Positions 28,883 through 38,800 are shown, counted from the first letter of the stretch. The stretch is DNA of 64,000 nt from a bacterium (GCA_905221125.1 CAJNBY010000012.1:5714-69713), one strand, 5' to 3'. Notes: generated by a model from the sequence alone, not told the origin. Made by a program: numbers and translations.

Positions 28883-29725
28883 ATGAGGAAAAAAACAATT
28901 GGTGAGGTTTTACGTTTAGCTAGAATCAATCAGGGATTGAGTTTAGATGAATTGCAGAAAAAGACAGACATCCAGTTAGATATGTTGGAAGCAATGGAAG
29001 CAGATGATTTCGATCAACTTCCAAGTCCTTTTTACACGCGTTCTTTCTTGAAAAAATATGCATGGGCTGTTGAGTTAGATGATCAAATTGTTTTGGATGC
29101 TTATGATTCTGGGAGTATGATTACTTATGAGGAAGTAGATGTTGATGAAGATGAGTTGACAGGTCGTAGACGTTCAAGTAAGAAAAATAAGAAAAAAACA
29201 TCATTTTTACCTTTATTTTATTTTATCCTTTTTGCCTTATCGATTTTAATTTTTGTAACCTATTATGTTTGGAACTATATTCAAACTCAACCAGAGGGGC
29301 CTTCTCTTTCTAATTACAGTGTGGTTCAATCAACAAGTTCAATAAGTTCAACTAGCTCTGTTCCCCACTCTTCAAGTAGTAGTTCATCTAGCAGTTCTTC
29401 TAGTGCAGAACCATCTATAACGGTATCGGGTGAAGGAAATCATGTAGAAATCGCTTATAAGACAAGTAAGGAAACAGTTAAATTGCAATTGGCAGTTTCA
29501 GATGTTACAAGTTGGGTCAGCGTTTCAGAAAGCGAACTTGATGGCGGTGTAACCTTATCGCCAGAGAAGAAAAGTGCGGAAACAACAGTTGCAACTAAAA
29601 GTCCTGTAACAATTACGTTAGGTGTTGTAAAAGGTGTTACTTTGACAGTAGATAATCAGACTGTTGATTTATCGAAGTTAACAGCGCAGACTGGACAAAT
29701 CACTGTAACCTTTACTAAAAATTAA
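28883..29725 (+). CDS. RodZ-like helix-turn-helix membrane protein
   Basis: A 280-residue bitopic protein. A Cro/C1-type helix-turn-helix (about 1-75, IGEVLRLARINQGLSLDELQ) is cytoplasmic. A basic linker and one membrane helix (about 112-135) follow, then a Ser-rich stretch and an extracellular DUF4115-type domain. This is the RodZ/YmfM layout; such proteins link to MreC/MreD and peripheral wall synthesis, and mreCD lie downstream. The start at 28883 is preferred over 28874, because the GAAGGG ribosome site abuts 28874 too closely. Confidence 0.85.
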   Translation: MRKKTIGEVLRLARINQGLSLDELQKKTDIQLDMLEAMEADDFDQLPSPFYTRSFLKKYAWAVELDDQIVLDAYDSGSMITYEEVDVDEDELTGRRRSSKKNKKKTSFLPLFYFILFALSILIFVTYYVWNYIQTQPEGPSLSNYSVVQSTSSISSTSSVPHSSSSSSSSSSSSAEPSITVSGEGNHVEIAYKTSKETVKLQLAVSDVTSWVSVSESELDGGVTLSPEKKSAETTVATKSPVTITLGVVKGVTLTVDNQTVDLSKLTAQTGQITVTFTKN

Positions 29726-29735
29726 GGAAAAACGA

Positions 29736-30281
29736 ATGAAAAAAGAACAAATTCCAAATCTCTTAACAATAGGTCGAATTCTTTTTATACCTATTTTTAT
29801 CTTTATTTTAACAGTAGGAAATTCGATAGAGAGTCATATAGTAGCAGCTATTATCTTTGCGATTGCCAGTATTACAGATTATTTAGATGGATATTTAGCT
29901 CGTAAATGGAATGTGGTCAGTAATTTTGGTAAATTTGCAGATCCTATGGCGGATAAGCTACTAGTTATGTCGGCTTTTATTATGCTGATTGAGTTAGGTA
30001 TGGCTCCGGCTTGGATTGTTGCAGTGATTATCTGTCGTGAGTTGGCTGTGACAGGTTTAAGGCTTTTACTGGTTGAAACTGGAGGAACAGTTTTAGCAGC
30101 GGCAATGCCTGGGAAAATTAAAACTTTCAGTCAGATGTTTGCGATTATTTTCTTGCTATTACATTGGACTTTGATTGGTCAAGTTCTACTTTATGTAGCC
30201 TTATTTTTCACTATCTACTCTGGCTATGACTATTTCAAGGGTAGTGCCTATGTATTTAAAGGGACACTTGGTTCGAAATGA
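29736..30281 (+). CDS. pgsA: Phosphatidylglycerophosphate synthase
   Basis: A 181-residue CDP-alcohol phosphatidyltransferase. The signature DG-x2-AR-x8-G-x3-D-x3-D is seen as DGYLARKWNVVSNFGKFADP and onward near residues 49-70. Four to five membrane helices fit the family. It makes phosphatidylglycerol phosphate from CDP-diacylglycerol and glycerol-3-phosphate. Eleven bases separate it from the rodZ-like gene and it overlaps ecfA1 by four bases. Confidence 0.95.
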   Translation: MKKEQIPNLLTIGRILFIPIFIFILTVGNSIESHIVAAIIFAIASITDYLDGYLARKWNVVSNFGKFADPMADKLLVMSAFIMLIELGMAPAWIVAVIICRELAVTGLRLLLVETGGTVLAAAMPGKIKTFSQMFAIIFLLLHWTLIGQVLLYVALFFTIYSGYDYFKGSAYVFKGTLGSK

Positions 30282-31105
30282 AATCAATAATTGATGTAAA
30301 AAATCTTTCTTTTCGCTATAAAGAAAATCAGAAATACTACGATGTGAAGGATATTACGTTTCACGTGAAACGTGGAGAATGGCTTTCGATTGTAGGGCAC
30401 AATGGTAGTGGTAAATCAACGACCGTACGATTAATTGATGGCTTACTGGAAGCAGAATCTGGAGATATTGTAATCGATGGCCAACGGTTGACTGAGGAAA
30501 ATGTTTGGAGCATACGTCGTCAAATAGGTATGGTTTTTCAAAATCCAGACAATCAATTTGTTGGAGCGACTGTTGAAGATGACGTTGCCTTTGGTTTGGA
30601 AAATCAAGGACTTTCTCGTCAAGAAATGAAAAAGAGAGTGGAAGAAGCTCTGGATTTGGTTGGCATGTTGGACTTTAAAAAGAGAGAGCCAGCGCGTCTA
30701 TCGGGTGGGCAAAAGCAACGTGTGGCTATTGCAGGTGTTGTAGCTCTAAGACCAGCTATTTTAATCCTAGATGAAGCAACGAGTATGTTGGATCCTGAGG
30801 GTCGTAGAGAACTTATTGAGACAGTAAAAGGGATTCGAAAAGACTATGATATGACGGTCATTTCCATTACACATGATTTGGAAGAAGTTGCCATGAGTGA
30901 TCGCGTATTGGTCATGAAAAAAGGGGAAATTGAATCAACTAGTAGTCCAAGAGATCTTTTCTCTCGAAATGATTTAGATCAAATTGGATTAGACGATCCT
31001 TTTGCCAATCAATTAAAAAATTCTTTGAGCCAGAATGGCTATGATTTGCCTGAAAATTATTTGACAGAAAGTGAGCTAGAGGATAAGCTATGGGAATTGC
31101 TCTAG
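30278..31105 (+). CDS. ecfA1: ECF transporter ATPase EcfA1
   Basis: A 275-residue ABC ATPase of the energy-coupling factor module. Walker [10 protein letters not shown] near residue 39, Q loop QNPDNQF, signature LSGGQKQR near residue 142 and Walker [13 protein letters not shown] are intact. With EcfA2 and EcfT it powers several vitamin-binding S components encoded elsewhere. The gene overlaps pgsA and ecfA2. Codons 27-32 contain a parS palindrome. Confidence 0.96.
   Translation: MKSIIDVKNLSFRYKENQKYYDVKDITFHVKRGEWLSIVGHNGSGKSTTVRLIDGLLEAESGDIVIDGQRLTEENVWSIRRQIGMVFQNPDNQFVGATVEDDVAFGLENQGLSRQEMKKRVEEALDLVGMLDFKKREPARLSGGQKQRVAIAGVVALRPAILILDEATSMLDPEGRRELIETVKGIRKDYDMTVISITHDLEEVAMSDRVLVMKKGEIESTSSPRDLFSRNDLDQIGLDDPFANQLKNSLSQNGYDLPENYLTESELEDKLWELL
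30356..30373. promoter_or_regulatory. parS: parS centromere site inside ecfA1
   Basis: ACGTTTCACGTGAAACGT is a perfect 18-bp palindrome containing the core GTTTCACGTGAAAC. It lies about 21.7 kb from oriC on the same side as the first parS. Confidence 0.92.
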
Positions 31106-31929
31106 AAAATGTGAGTTTTACATATCAAGAAGGTACTCCCTTAGCTTCAGCAGCTTTGTCGGATGTTTCTTTGACGATTGAAGATGGTTCTTATACAGCT
31201 TTAATTGGGCACACAGGTAGTGGTAAATCAACTATTTTACAACTCTTAAATGGTTTATTGGTGCCAAGTCAAGGGAGTGTACGAGTTTTTGATACCTTAA
31301 TCACTTCGACTTCTAAAAATAAAGATATTCGTCAAATTAGAAAACAGGTTGGCTTGGTATTTCAGTTTGCTGAAAATCAGATCTTTGAAGAAACGGTTTT
31401 GAAGGACGTTGCTTTTGGACCGCAAAATTTTGGAGTTTCTGAAGAAGATGCGGAGCAGATTGCGCGTGAGAAACTGGCTCTAGTTGGAATTGATGAATCA
31501 CTTTTTAATCGTAGCCCGTTTGAGCTATCAGGTGGACAAATGAGACGTGTCGCCATTGCAGGCATACTTGCCATGGAGCCAGCTATATTAGTCTTAGATG
31601 AGCCAACAGCTGGCCTAGATCCTCTAGGGAGAAAAGAGTTGATGACCCTATTCAAAAAACTCCACCAGTCAGGGATGACCATTGTCTTGGTAACGCATTT
31701 GATGGATGATGTTGCTGAATATGCGAATCAAGTCTATGTGATGGAAAAGGGACGTTTGGTGAAGGGCGGTAAACCAAGTGATGTCTTTCAAGATGTTGTC
31801 TTTATGGAAGAAGTTCAGTTGGGAGTACCTAAAATTACGGCCTTTTGTAAACGATTGGTGGATAGAGGCGTGTCATTTAAACGATTACCGATTAAGATAG
31901 AGGAGTTCAAGGAGTCGCTAAATGGATAG
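31090..31929 (+). CDS. ecfA2: ECF transporter ATPase EcfA2
   Basis: A 279-residue ABC ATPase paired with EcfA1. Walker [10 protein letters not shown] near residue 40, Q-loop segment QFAENQIFE, signature LSGGQMRR near residue 144 and Walker [13 protein letters not shown] are visible. It overlaps ecfA1 by 16 bases and ecfT by 8, indicating one translationally coupled operon. Confidence 0.96.
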   Translation: MGIALENVSFTYQEGTPLASAALSDVSLTIEDGSYTALIGHTGSGKSTILQLLNGLLVPSQGSVRVFDTLITSTSKNKDIRQIRKQVGLVFQFAENQIFEETVLKDVAFGPQNFGVSEEDAEQIAREKLALVGIDESLFNRSPFELSGGQMRRVAIAGILAMEPAILVLDEPTAGLDPLGRKELMTLFKKLHQSGMTIVLVTHLMDDVAEYANQVYVMEKGRLVKGGKPSDVFQDVVFMEEVQLGVPKITAFCKRLVDRGVSFKRLPIKIEEFKESLNG

Positions 31930-32716
31930 TATGATTTTGGGGCGTTATATCCCAGGGGATTCGATTGTTCACCGATTGGATCCACGTAGCAAATTGCTGG
32001 CTATGATGCTACTGATTTTAATCGTTTTTTGGGCTAATAATCCCTTGACGAATCTGATTCTTTTTATAGCGACAGGGATATTTATTGCCTTGTCAGGAGT
32101 ATCTCTTTCATTTTTTATTCAGGGTTTGAAGTCTATGTTTTTCTTGATTGCCTTCACAACTATTTTTCAACTGTTTTTCATTTCTAATGGGAATGTTTTA
32201 TTTGAGTTTTCGTTTGTGAGAATCACAGATTATGCTTTGCAACAAGCTGGAATTATTTTTTGTCGCTTTGTATTGATCATTTTCTTTTCAACTTTGTTAA
32301 CCTTAACGACCATGCCCTTAAGTTTGGCCTCAGCTGTCGAAGCTTTGTTAGCGCCTTTAAAACGTGTGAGAGTTCCAGTTCATGAAATTGGATTGATGCT
32401 GTCCATGAGTCTACGTTTTGTCCCAACATTGATGGATGATACGACGCGGATTATGAATGCTCAGAAAGCGCGTGGAGTGGATTTTGGTGAAGGAAGCATC
32501 GTTCAAAAAGTAAAGGCGATGATTCCTATTTTGATTCCTCTTTTTGCGACAAGTTTAAAACGTGCCGATTCCTTGGCTATCGCCATGGAAGCGCGTGGTT
32601 ATCAGGGTGGAAAAGGCAGAAGTCAATACAGACAATTGAAATGGACTCGAAAGGATACGCTAGCAATCCTTGTTATTCTCGTACTTGGTTGTTGCTTATT
32701 TTTCTTAAAATCTTAG
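31922..32716 (+). CDS. ecfT: ECF transporter transmembrane subunit EcfT
   Basis: A 264-residue membrane protein with about five hydrophobic helices. The two coupling ARG motifs are visible as KARGVDFG near residue 182 and EARGYQGG near residue 224. It couples EcfA1A2 ATP hydrolysis to substrate-specific S proteins. It is the last gene of the ECF set; a 59-bp gap with a palindrome separates it from mreC. Confidence 0.95.
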   Translation: MDSMILGRYIPGDSIVHRLDPRSKLLAMMLLILIVFWANNPLTNLILFIATGIFIALSGVSLSFFIQGLKSMFFLIAFTTIFQLFFISNGNVLFEFSFVRITDYALQQAGIIFCRFVLIIFFSTLLTLTTMPLSLASAVEALLAPLKRVRVPVHEIGLMLSMSLRFVPTLMDDTTRIMNAQKARGVDFGEGSIVQKVKAMIPILIPLFATSLKRADSLAIAMEARGYQGGKGRSQYRQLKWTRKDTLAILVILVLGCCLFFLKS

Positions 32717-32729
32717 TAGCTTTCAGGAA

Positions 32730-32766
32730 TTGATAAAAAAGTTACTGTAACAGTTTTTGATATAAA
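32730..32766 (+). promoter_or_regulatory. Palindrome and extended -10 upstream of mreC
   Basis: GTTACTGTAAC (32741-32751) is a perfect inverted repeat flanked by A and T tracts, at the position of the -35. An extended -10 (TGaTATAAA, 32758-32766) follows ten bases before mreC. It could be an operator or a weak hairpin. Confidence 0.45.
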
Positions 32767-32775
32767 GGTAGGGAT

Positions 32776-33594
32776 ATGAACCGTTTTAAAAAATCAAAAT
32801 ATGTCATTATTGTTTTTGTCACTGTTCTGCTTGTCTCAGCTCTCTTAGCTACGACTTATTCAAGTACAATGGTGACAAAATTAGGAGATGGAATTTCATT
32901 GGTTGATAGAGTTGTGCAAAAACCTTTTCGGTGGTTTGATTCTGTCAAATCAGATTTGGCTCATTTGACACGAACATATAATGAAAATGAAAGTTTGAAG
33001 AAACAGATTTACCAGTTAGAAGTTAAATCAAATGAGGCAGAAAGTTTAAAGACAGAAAATGAACAACTGCGCCAATTGCTTGATATGAAGTCTAAATTGC
33101 AAGCCACAAAGACTTTAGCAGCAGATGTTATTATGCGTTCTCCAGTATCTTGGAAGCAGGAATTGACCTTAGATGTAGGTAAATCAAAAGGGGCTTCTGA
33201 GAACATGTTAGCCATTGCAAATGGTGGTTTGATTGGGAGTGTTTCAAAAGTGGAGGAGAACTCTACTATGGTCAACCTTCTGACAAATACGGAAAATGCT
33301 GATAAGATTTCTGTTAAAATTCAACACGGCACTACCACAATTTATGGAATTATTGTTGGCTATGACAAGGAAAATGAAGTTCTTAAAATTAGCCAATTAA
33401 ATAGCAATAGCGATATTAGTGCAGGAGATAAGGTGACCACTGGTGGATTAGGAAACTTTAACGTTGCGGATATTCCTGTTGGTGAAGTGGTTGCCACAAC
33501 GCATAGTACAGACTATTTGACACGAGAAGTAACTGTTAAATTGAGTGCAGATACTCATAATGTGGATGTGATAGAATTAGTGGGGAATTCATAA
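32776..33594 (+). CDS. mreC: Cell-shape protein MreC
   Basis: A 272-residue bitopic protein: cytoplasmic start, one membrane helix (about 9-30), a coiled coil (about 65-105, rich in Glu, Lys and Leu), then the beta-domain pair of MreC. In ovoid streptococci, MreC directs peripheral peptidoglycan synthesis with MreD, RodZ and PBP2b/RodA. It is contiguous with mreD (overlap of one base). Confidence 0.95.
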   Translation: MNRFKKSKYVIIVFVTVLLVSALLATTYSSTMVTKLGDGISLVDRVVQKPFRWFDSVKSDLAHLTRTYNENESLKKQIYQLEVKSNEAESLKTENEQLRQLLDMKSKLQATKTLAADVIMRSPVSWKQELTLDVGKSKGASENMLAIANGGLIGSVSKVEENSTMVNLLTNTENADKISVKIQHGTTTIYGIIVGYDKENEVLKISQLNSNSDISAGDKVTTGGLGNFNVADIPVGEVVATTHSTDYLTREVTVKLSADTHNVDVIELVGNS

Positions 33595-34088
33595 TGAGAC
33601 AGTTAAAGCGGGTTGGAGTGTTTTTATTGCTACCTTTCTTGGTTCTAATTGACGCCCATATTAGCCAGCTTCTGGGCTCATTTTTCCCCCATGTACATTT
33701 GGCTAGTCATTTTCTTTTTCTATTTCTCTTATTTGAGACGATAGAAGTATCAGAGTATCTCTACCTAGTCTATTGTTTTGTGATAGGCTTGGTTTACGAT
33801 GTTTACTTTTTCCATCTAATAGGGATTGCAACTCTCTTATTTATCTTATTGGGAGCGTTTCTTCATAAATTGAATAGTGTTATTTTGTTGAATCGTTGGA
33901 CAAGAATCTTGGCTATGATTGTTATGAGTTTTCTATTTGATATGGGAGCTTATCTCTTTGCATTAGTGGTAGGTTTAACTGTAGATAGTCTGCCGATTTT
34001 TATCGTTTATAGCCTAGTACCATCCATGATTTTAAATCTTGTGTGGATGCTTATTTTTCAGTTTATTTTTGAAAAATATTATCTATGA
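33594..34088 (+). CDS. mreD: Cell-shape protein MreD
   Basis: A 164-residue, very hydrophobic protein with about five membrane helices, the size and layout of MreD. It directly follows mreC and is essential or nearly so with it in pneumococcus. A hairpin terminator follows before pcsB. Confidence 0.93.
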   Translation: MRQLKRVGVFLLLPFLVLIDAHISQLLGSFFPHVHLASHFLFLFLLFETIEVSEYLYLVYCFVIGLVYDVYFFHLIGIATLLFILLGAFLHKLNSVILLNRWTRILAMIVMSFLFDMGAYLFALVVGLTVDSLPIFIVYSLVPSMILNLVWMLIFQFIFEKYYL

Positions 34089-34102
34089 GAAAGAAACAAA
34101 AA

Positions 34103-34146
34103 TGTAACAAAGGCGTAATATTCATTAGGCCTTTTTTTGGTATACT
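34103..34146 (+). promoter_or_regulatory. WalR-type box, mreD terminator and pcsB promoter
   Basis: TGTAAC (34103-34108), five bases, CGTAAT (34114-34119) resembles the WalR repeat TGTNAN-N5-TGTNAN. An overlapping hairpin, AAAGGC-g-TAAT / ATTA-g-GCCTTT (34109-34134), plus a T run looks like the mreD terminator. An extended -10 TATACT (34141-34146, preceded by TGG) starts pcsB. PcsB is a known WalRK target in pneumococcus. Confidence 0.7.
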
Positions 34147-34182
34147 AGTATTGTCTTTAAAAGAAGGAGTATCTACGTAATT

Positions 34183-35361
34183 ATGAAGAAAAAAATCTTA
34201 GCGTCACTTTTATTAAGTACAGTAATGGTTTCTCAAGTAGCTGTTTTAACAACTGCGCATGCAGAAACGACTGATGACAAAATTGCTGCTCAAGATAATA
34301 AAATTAGTAACTTAACAGCACAACAACAAGAAGCCCAAAAACAAGTTGACCAAATTCAGGAGCAAGTATCAGCTATCCAAGCTGAGCAATCTAACTTGCA
34401 AGCTGAAAATGATAGATTACAAGCAGAATCCAAAAAACTTGAGAGTGAGATTACAGAACTTTCTAAAAACATTGTATCTCGCAATGATTCTTTGGAAAAA
34501 CAAGCTCGCAGTGCTCAAACAAATGGAGCTGCAACTAGCTACATCAATACAATTGTAAACTCAAAATCAATTACAGAAGCTATTTCGCGTGTTGCAGCAA
34601 TGAATGAAATCGTATCTGCTAATAACAAAATGTTAGAACAACAAAAAGCAGATAAAAAAGCAATTTCTGAGAAACAAGTGGCGAACAATGACGCAATTAA
34701 TACAGTTATTGCAAATCAACAGAAATTGTCTGATGATGCACAAGCCCTAACAACGAAACAAGCTGAGTTGAAGGCTGCAGAATTAAATCTTGCTGCTGAA
34801 AAAGCGACAGCAGAAGATGAAAAAGCAAGTTTGCTAGAGAAAAAAGCAGAAGCAGAAGCGGCAGCAAAAGCAGCAGCAGCTGCAGAGACAGCTTATAAAG
34901 AAAAACAAGCTAGCCAACAACAATCAGTACTTGCTTCAGCAAACACTAACTTAACAGCTCAAGTGCAAGCAGTATCTGAATCTGCGGCAGCACCTGTCCG
35001 TGCAAAAGTTCGTCCAACATACAGTACAAATGCTTCAAGTTATCCAATTGGAGAATGTACATGGGGAGTTAAAACATTAGCACCTTGGGCTGGAGACTAT
35101 TGGGGTAATGGAGCACAGTGGGCTACAAGCGCAGCTGCTGCAGGATTCCGTACAGGTTCAACACCTCAAGTTGGTGCGATTGCATGTTGGAACGATGGTG
35201 GATATGGACACGTAGCGGTAGTTACAGCTGTTTCATCATCAACAAGTATTCAAGTATCAGAATCAAATTATGCAGGTAATCGTACAATTGGAAATCACCG
35301 TGGATGGTTCAATCCAACAACAACTTCTGAAGGTTTTGTTACATATATTTACGCAGATTAA
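34183..35361 (+). CDS. pcsB: Cell-division peptidoglycan hydrolase PcsB
   Basis: A 392-residue secreted protein. A signal peptide ends after AHA (about residue 27). A long coiled coil follows (about 30-250, rich in Gln, Glu, Lys and Ala) that FtsEX contacts, then an Ala-rich linker and a C-terminal CHAP amidase/endopeptidase domain. The catalytic pair is Cys292 (GECTWG) and His343 (YGHVAV), as in pneumococcal PcsB. It splits daughter septa. The ribosome site AGGAG is 13 bases from the ATG, unusually far. Confidence 0.97.
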   Translation: MKKKILASLLLSTVMVSQVAVLTTAHAETTDDKIAAQDNKISNLTAQQQEAQKQVDQIQEQVSAIQAEQSNLQAENDRLQAESKKLESEITELSKNIVSRNDSLEKQARSAQTNGAATSYINTIVNSKSITEAISRVAAMNEIVSANNKMLEQQKADKKAISEKQVANNDAINTVIANQQKLSDDAQALTTKQAELKAAELNLAAEKATAEDEKASLLEKKAEAEAAAKAAAAAETAYKEKQASQQQSVLASANTNLTAQVQAVSESAAAPVRAKVRPTYSTNASSYPIGECTWGVKTLAPWAGDYWGNGAQWATSAAAAGFRTGSTPQVGAIACWNDGGYGHVAVVTAVSSSTSIQVSESNYAGNRTIGNHRGWFNPTTTSEGFVTYIYAD

Positions 35362-35366
35362 TTTAC

Positions 35367-35395
35367 AGAGGGACTCGAATAGAGCCCTCTTTTTC
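35367..35395 (+). terminator. pcsB terminator
   Basis: AGAGGGACTC, loop gaata, GAGCCCTCT, then TTTTT. It follows the pcsB stop. Confidence 0.9.
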
Positions 35396-35440
35396 ATGTT
35401 TTACCGTGACAATCCCTATTAAAAATTATATCAAAATAGC

Positions 35441-35469
35441 TTGAAAATATTGGAAAAGTATGGTAAAAT
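35441..35469 (+). promoter_or_regulatory. Promoter of rpsB-tsf
   Basis: TTGAAA (35441-35446), 17-bp spacer, extended -10 TGgTAAAAT (35461-35469). Transcription from here would leave a leader of about 110 nt before rpsB. Confidence 0.85.
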
Positions 35470-35476
35470 GAAACTT

Positions 35477-35585
35477 GTCGTGTGAACGATAATACTCATT
35501 CTTGATGAATTGTGAGACAGTTGCCCTTGGGTCGTTTTGCGAGTTGAAGTCAAGAAGAGGAAAAAAACAAAAAGGAGAAATACTC
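35477..35585 (+). ncRNA. Candidate structured rpsB 5' leader
   Basis: The leader is long for a ribosomal protein mRNA and has local pairing, for example CTC-ATTC with GAAT-tg-TGAG around 35493-35514 and GC-rich segments near 35520-35545. An S2-binding autoregulatory leader is possible. This is an inference from length and hairpins only. Confidence 0.35.
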
Positions 35586-36365
35586 ATGGCAGTAATTTCA
35601 ATGAAACAACTTCTTGAGGCTGGTGTACACTTTGGTCACCAAACTCGTCGCTGGAACCCTAAGATGGCTAAGTACATCTTTACTGAGCGTAACGGAATCC
35701 ACGTTATCGACTTGCAACAAACTGTAAAATACGCTGACCAAGCATACGACTTCATGCGTGATGCAGCAGCTAACGATGCAGTTGTATTGTTTGTTGGTAC
35801 TAAGAAACAAGCAGCTGATGCAGTTGCTGAAGAAGCAGTACGTTCAGGTCAATACTTCATCAACCACCGTTGGTTGGGTGGAACTCTTACAAACTGGGGA
35901 ACAATCCAAAAACGTATCGCTCGTTTGAAAGAAATCAAACGTATGGAAGAAGATGGAACTTTCGAAGTTCTTCCTAAGAAAGAAGTTGCACTTCTTAACA
36001 AACAACGTGCACGTCTTGAAAAATTCTTGGGTGGTATCGAAGATATGCCTCGTATTCCAGATGTGATGTACGTAGTTGACCCACATAAAGAGCAAATCGC
36101 TGTTAAAGAAGCTAAAAAATTGGGAATCCCAGTTGTAGCGATGGTTGACACAAACACTGATCCGGATGATATCGATGTAATCATCCCAGCTAACGATGAC
36201 GCTATCCGCGCTGTTAAATTGATTACAGCTAAATTGGCTGACGCTATCATCGAAGGACGTCAAGGTGAAGATGCAGCAGCAGTTGAAGCAGAATTTGCAG
36301 CTTCAGAAACTCAAGCAGATTCAATTGAAGAAATCGTTGAAGTTGTAGAAGGCGACAACGCTTAA
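35586..36365 (+). CDS. rpsB: 30S ribosomal protein S2
   Basis: A 259-residue S2 protein ([20 protein letters not shown]). The longer frame from 35502 is rejected, since AAAGGAG lies just before 35586 and the N-terminus then matches the family. Acidic C-terminal tail. It completes the 30S shoulder and is needed for S1 binding. An attenuator-like hairpin separates it from tsf. Confidence 0.98.
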   Translation: MAVISMKQLLEAGVHFGHQTRRWNPKMAKYIFTERNGIHVIDLQQTVKYADQAYDFMRDAAANDAVVLFVGTKKQAADAVAEEAVRSGQYFINHRWLGGTLTNWGTIQKRIARLKEIKRMEEDGTFEVLPKKEVALLNKQRARLEKFLGGIEDMPRIPDVMYVVDPHKEQIAVKEAKKLGIPVVAMVDTNTDPDDIDVIIPANDDAIRAVKLITAKLADAIIEGRQGEDAAAVEAEFAASETQADSIEEIVEVVEGDNA

Positions 36366-36386
36366 TTCATATAAATAGTAATTACC

Positions 36387-36422
36387 TAGGAGGGCGGGGC
36401 TTAGCCCGGCTCTCCTATTTTT
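36387..36422 (+). terminator. Attenuator-like hairpin between rpsB and tsf
   Basis: TAGGAG and CTCCTA enclose GGGGC-tta-GCCCG, followed by TTTTT. It probably lowers but does not abolish tsf transcription. Confidence 0.8.
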
Positions 36423-36444
36423 AAAAAAATATAGGAGAATCAAA

Positions 36445-37485
36445 ATGGCAGAAATTACAGCTAAACTTGTAAAAGAGTTGCGTGAAAAATCTGGTGCCGG
36501 TGTTATGGACGCTAAAAAAGCGCTTGTAGAAACAGACGGTGACATCGAAAAAGCGATTGAATTGCTTCGTGAAAAAGGTATGGCTAAGGCAGCTAAGAAA
36601 GCTGACCGTGTTGCTGCAGAAGGTTTGACTGGTGTTTATGTTAACGGTAATGTTGCAGCAGTTATTGAAGTAAACGCTGAAACTGACTTCGTTGCGAAAA
36701 ACGCTCAATTCGTTGAATTGGTAAATACTACAGCTAAAGTTATTGCTGAAGGAAAACCTGCTAACAATGAAGAAGCTCTTGCTTTGACAATGCCTTCAGG
36801 TGAAACTCTTGAAGCTGCATACGTATCTGCAACAGCAACTATCGGAGAAAAAATCTCATTCCGTCGCTTTGCATTGATTGAAAAAACAGATGCACAACAC
36901 TTTGGAGCATACCAACATAACGGTGGACGTATCGGTGTTATTTCAGTTGTTGAAGGTGGAGACGAAGCACTTGCTAAACAATTGTCAATGCACATCGCAG
37001 CGATGAAACCAACAGTTCTTTCTTACAAAGAATTGGATGAGCAATTCGTTAAAGATGAGTTGGCACAATTGAACCACGTAATCGACCAAGACAACGAAAG
37101 TCGTGCAATGGTCAACAAACCAGCTCTTCCACACTTGAAGTATGGATCAAAAGCTCAATTGACTGATGAAGTAATTGCGCAAGCTGAAGCTGATATTAAA
37201 GCTGAATTGGCTGCAGAAGGTAAACCAGAAAAAATCTGGGACAAAATCATCCCAGGTAAAATGGATCGCTTCATGCTTGACAACACTAAAGTTGACCAAG
37301 CTTACACACTTCTTGCACAAGTTTACATCATGGATGACAGCAAGACAGTTGAAGCATACCTTGAATCAGTTAACGCTTCAGTAGTTGAGTTCGCTCGCTT
37401 TGAAGTTGGTGAAGGTATCGAGAAAGCTGCAAACGACTTTGAAGCTGAAGTTGCAGCTACAATGGCAGCAGCCTTGAATAACTAA
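36445..37485 (+). CDS. tsf: Elongation factor Ts
   Basis: A 346-residue EF-Ts, the GDP exchange factor for EF-Tu. The N-terminal UBA-like domain (1-55, [16 protein letters not shown]) and the TDFVAKN motif near residue 82 are present. It is longer than E. coli EF-Ts (283) because of an insertion in the C-terminal half, as in other streptococci. It follows rpsB in an operon. Confidence 0.97.
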   Translation: MAEITAKLVKELREKSGAGVMDAKKALVETDGDIEKAIELLREKGMAKAAKKADRVAAEGLTGVYVNGNVAAVIEVNAETDFVAKNAQFVELVNTTAKVIAEGKPANNEEALALTMPSGETLEAAYVSATATIGEKISFRRFALIEKTDAQHFGAYQHNGGRIGVISVVEGGDEALAKQLSMHIAAMKPTVLSYKELDEQFVKDELAQLNHVIDQDNESRAMVNKPALPHLKYGSKAQLTDEVIAQAEADIKAELAAEGKPEKIWDKIIPGKMDRFMLDNTKVDQAYTLLAQVYIMDDSKTVEAYLESVNASVVEFARFEVGEGIEKAANDFEAEVAATMAAALNN

Positions 37486-37493
37486 TCATAGAA

Positions 37494-37518
37494 AGGAAGC
37501 AAATTTGCTTCCTTTTTT
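37494..37518 (+). terminator. tsf terminator
   Basis: GGAAGCAAATTTGCTTCC perfect stem followed by TTTTTT. Confidence 0.92.
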
Positions 37519-37582
37519 GTATAGGGATTAGATTTCTCCTCAAATTGTTTTTTACCTAGCATCACTCAATTAGAAATAGTTA

Positions 37583-37734
37583 ATACTCTTCGAAAATCTC
37601 TTCAAACCACGTCAGCGTCGCCTTACCGTAGGTATATGTTACTGACTTCGTCAGTTCTATCTGCAACCTCAAAACAGTGTTTCGAGCAGCCTGCGGCTAG
37701 CTTCCTAGTTTGGTCTTTGATTTTCATTGAGTAT
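37583..37734. repeat. BOX element, boxA-boxB-boxC type
   Basis: A 152-bp element with ends ATACTC (37583-37588) and GAGTAT (37729-37734). It contains the boxA segment (TCTTCGAAAATCTCTTCAAA), a boxB segment (CTGACTTCGTCAG and onward) and the boxC segment (GCGGCTAGCTTCCTAGTTTG). BOX elements are dispersed, non-coding, stem-forming repeats of pneumococci and relatives. It fills most of the gap between tsf and cysK. Confidence 0.93.
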
Positions 37735-37741
37735 AAAACAA

Positions 37742-37763
37742 AAAGCCCTATAATAAGGGCTAA
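37742..37763 (-). terminator. cysK terminator
   Basis: Minus strand AGCCC, loop TTATTATA, GGGCT, then TTTTT. It immediately follows the cysK stop region and abuts the BOX. Confidence 0.75.
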
Positions 37764-37777
37764 TTGTATTTAGGAGA

Positions 37778-38704
37778 CTAAACTTCAAATTCATAGAGTG
37801 CTGTAGATAGATAACGTTCACCGTTATCTGGTGCTAGAGCAAGGACTTTCTTACCTGTACCTAATTTTTTAGCAACCTCGATGGCTCCGTAGATAGCTGC
37901 AGCTGAAGAAATCCCTACAAGGAAGCCTTCTTTTCCGCCAATTTCACGGCCGAGTGCGAGAGCGTTGTCTGATGTTACACGAACGATACCATCATAAGCC
38001 TTTGTATCCAGTGTATCAGGAATAAATCCAGCTGAGATACCTTGAATTTTGTGAGGACCAGGTTTTTCACCAGATAGAATAGCAGATTCATCTGCTTCCA
38101 CTGCATAAACTTTAATACCTGAATTTGCTGTTTTGAGTGCATGAGAAACACCAGAAATTGTACCACCAGTACCAACTCCAGCAACAAAGGCATCTAATCC
38201 ATCTTTACCGAAAGCAGCTAGTATCTCAGCTCCTGTTGTTCTTTCGTGTACTTCTGGATTTGCTGGATTGTCGAATTGAAGAGGAAGGAAACCATCGCGC
38301 TCAGCAGCGATTTCTTGGGCCTTGGCAATAGCACCCTTCATTCCTTCGCTACCAGGCGTAAGGACGAGTTCAGCGCCATAGGCTTGGATAATCTTACGTC
38401 GTTCCACACTCATAGTTTCAGGCATAACGATGACAACTTTATACCCTTTAGCAGCACCTACCCATGAGAGTCCAATACCAGTATTTCCACTTGTTGCTTC
38501 GACAATAGTAGCACCAGGTTTCAGAATACCGTCTTGTTCAGCTTTTTCAATCATGCTAAGGGCAATACGGTCTTTTACCGATGAACCAGGGTTAAATGCT
38601 TCAAGCTTTACATAGACGTCCGCAGCACCTTCTGGCACAATGTTGTTGAGTTTAACAATCGGTGTTTGTCCGATTAGTTCAGTAATGTTGTTATAAATAG
38701 ACAT
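37778..38704 (-). CDS. cysK: Cysteine synthase A
   Basis: A 308-residue PLP-dependent O-acetylserine sulfhydrylase. PLP-lysine block [12 protein letters not shown] near residue 42, substrate loop TSGNTGIG near residue 68 and phosphate loop GTGGTISG near residue 176 are all present. It makes cysteine from O-acetylserine and sulfide. A single gene with its own promoter, opposite in direction to the flanking tsf. Confidence 0.97.
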   Translation of the reverse strand: MSIYNNITELIGQTPIVKLNNIVPEGAADVYVKLEAFNPGSSVKDRIALSMIEKAEQDGILKPGATIVEATSGNTGIGLSWVGAAKGYKVVIVMPETMSVERRKIIQAYGAELVLTPGSEGMKGAIAKAQEIAAERDGFLPLQFDNPANPEVHERTTGAEILAAFGKDGLDAFVAGVGTGGTISGVSHALKTANSGIKVYAVEADESAILSGEKPGPHKIQGISAGFIPDTLDTKAYDGIVRVTSDNALALGREIGGKEGFLVGISSAAAIYGAIEVAKKLGTGKKVLALAPDNGERYLSTALYEFEV

Positions 38705-38733
38705 ATGAATACCTCTTTGTATAAGATATCTCT

Positions 38734-38762
38734 AGTATAACGCTATCTATACCATTTGTAAA
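38734..38762 (-). promoter_or_regulatory. Promoter of cysK
   Basis: Minus strand TTTACA (38762-38757), 17-bp spacer, TATACT (38739-38734). No CmbR/CysR site was recognised with confidence. Confidence 0.78.
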
Positions 38763-38765
38763 ATA

Positions 38766-38793
38766 TAGAAATCCTATCGAAGCGATAGGATTT
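38766..38793 (-). terminator. Terminator of the PH-domain gene
   Basis: AAATCCTATCG / CGATAGGATTT with loop of three, A/T tracts on both sides. Confidence 0.85.
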
Positions 38794-38800
38794 TTTTATA

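Noticed and set aside
35598-36995. Several antisense frames over rpsB and tsf
   Set aside because: These arise from the biased codon use of highly expressed genes; none has a ribosome site or recognisable product.
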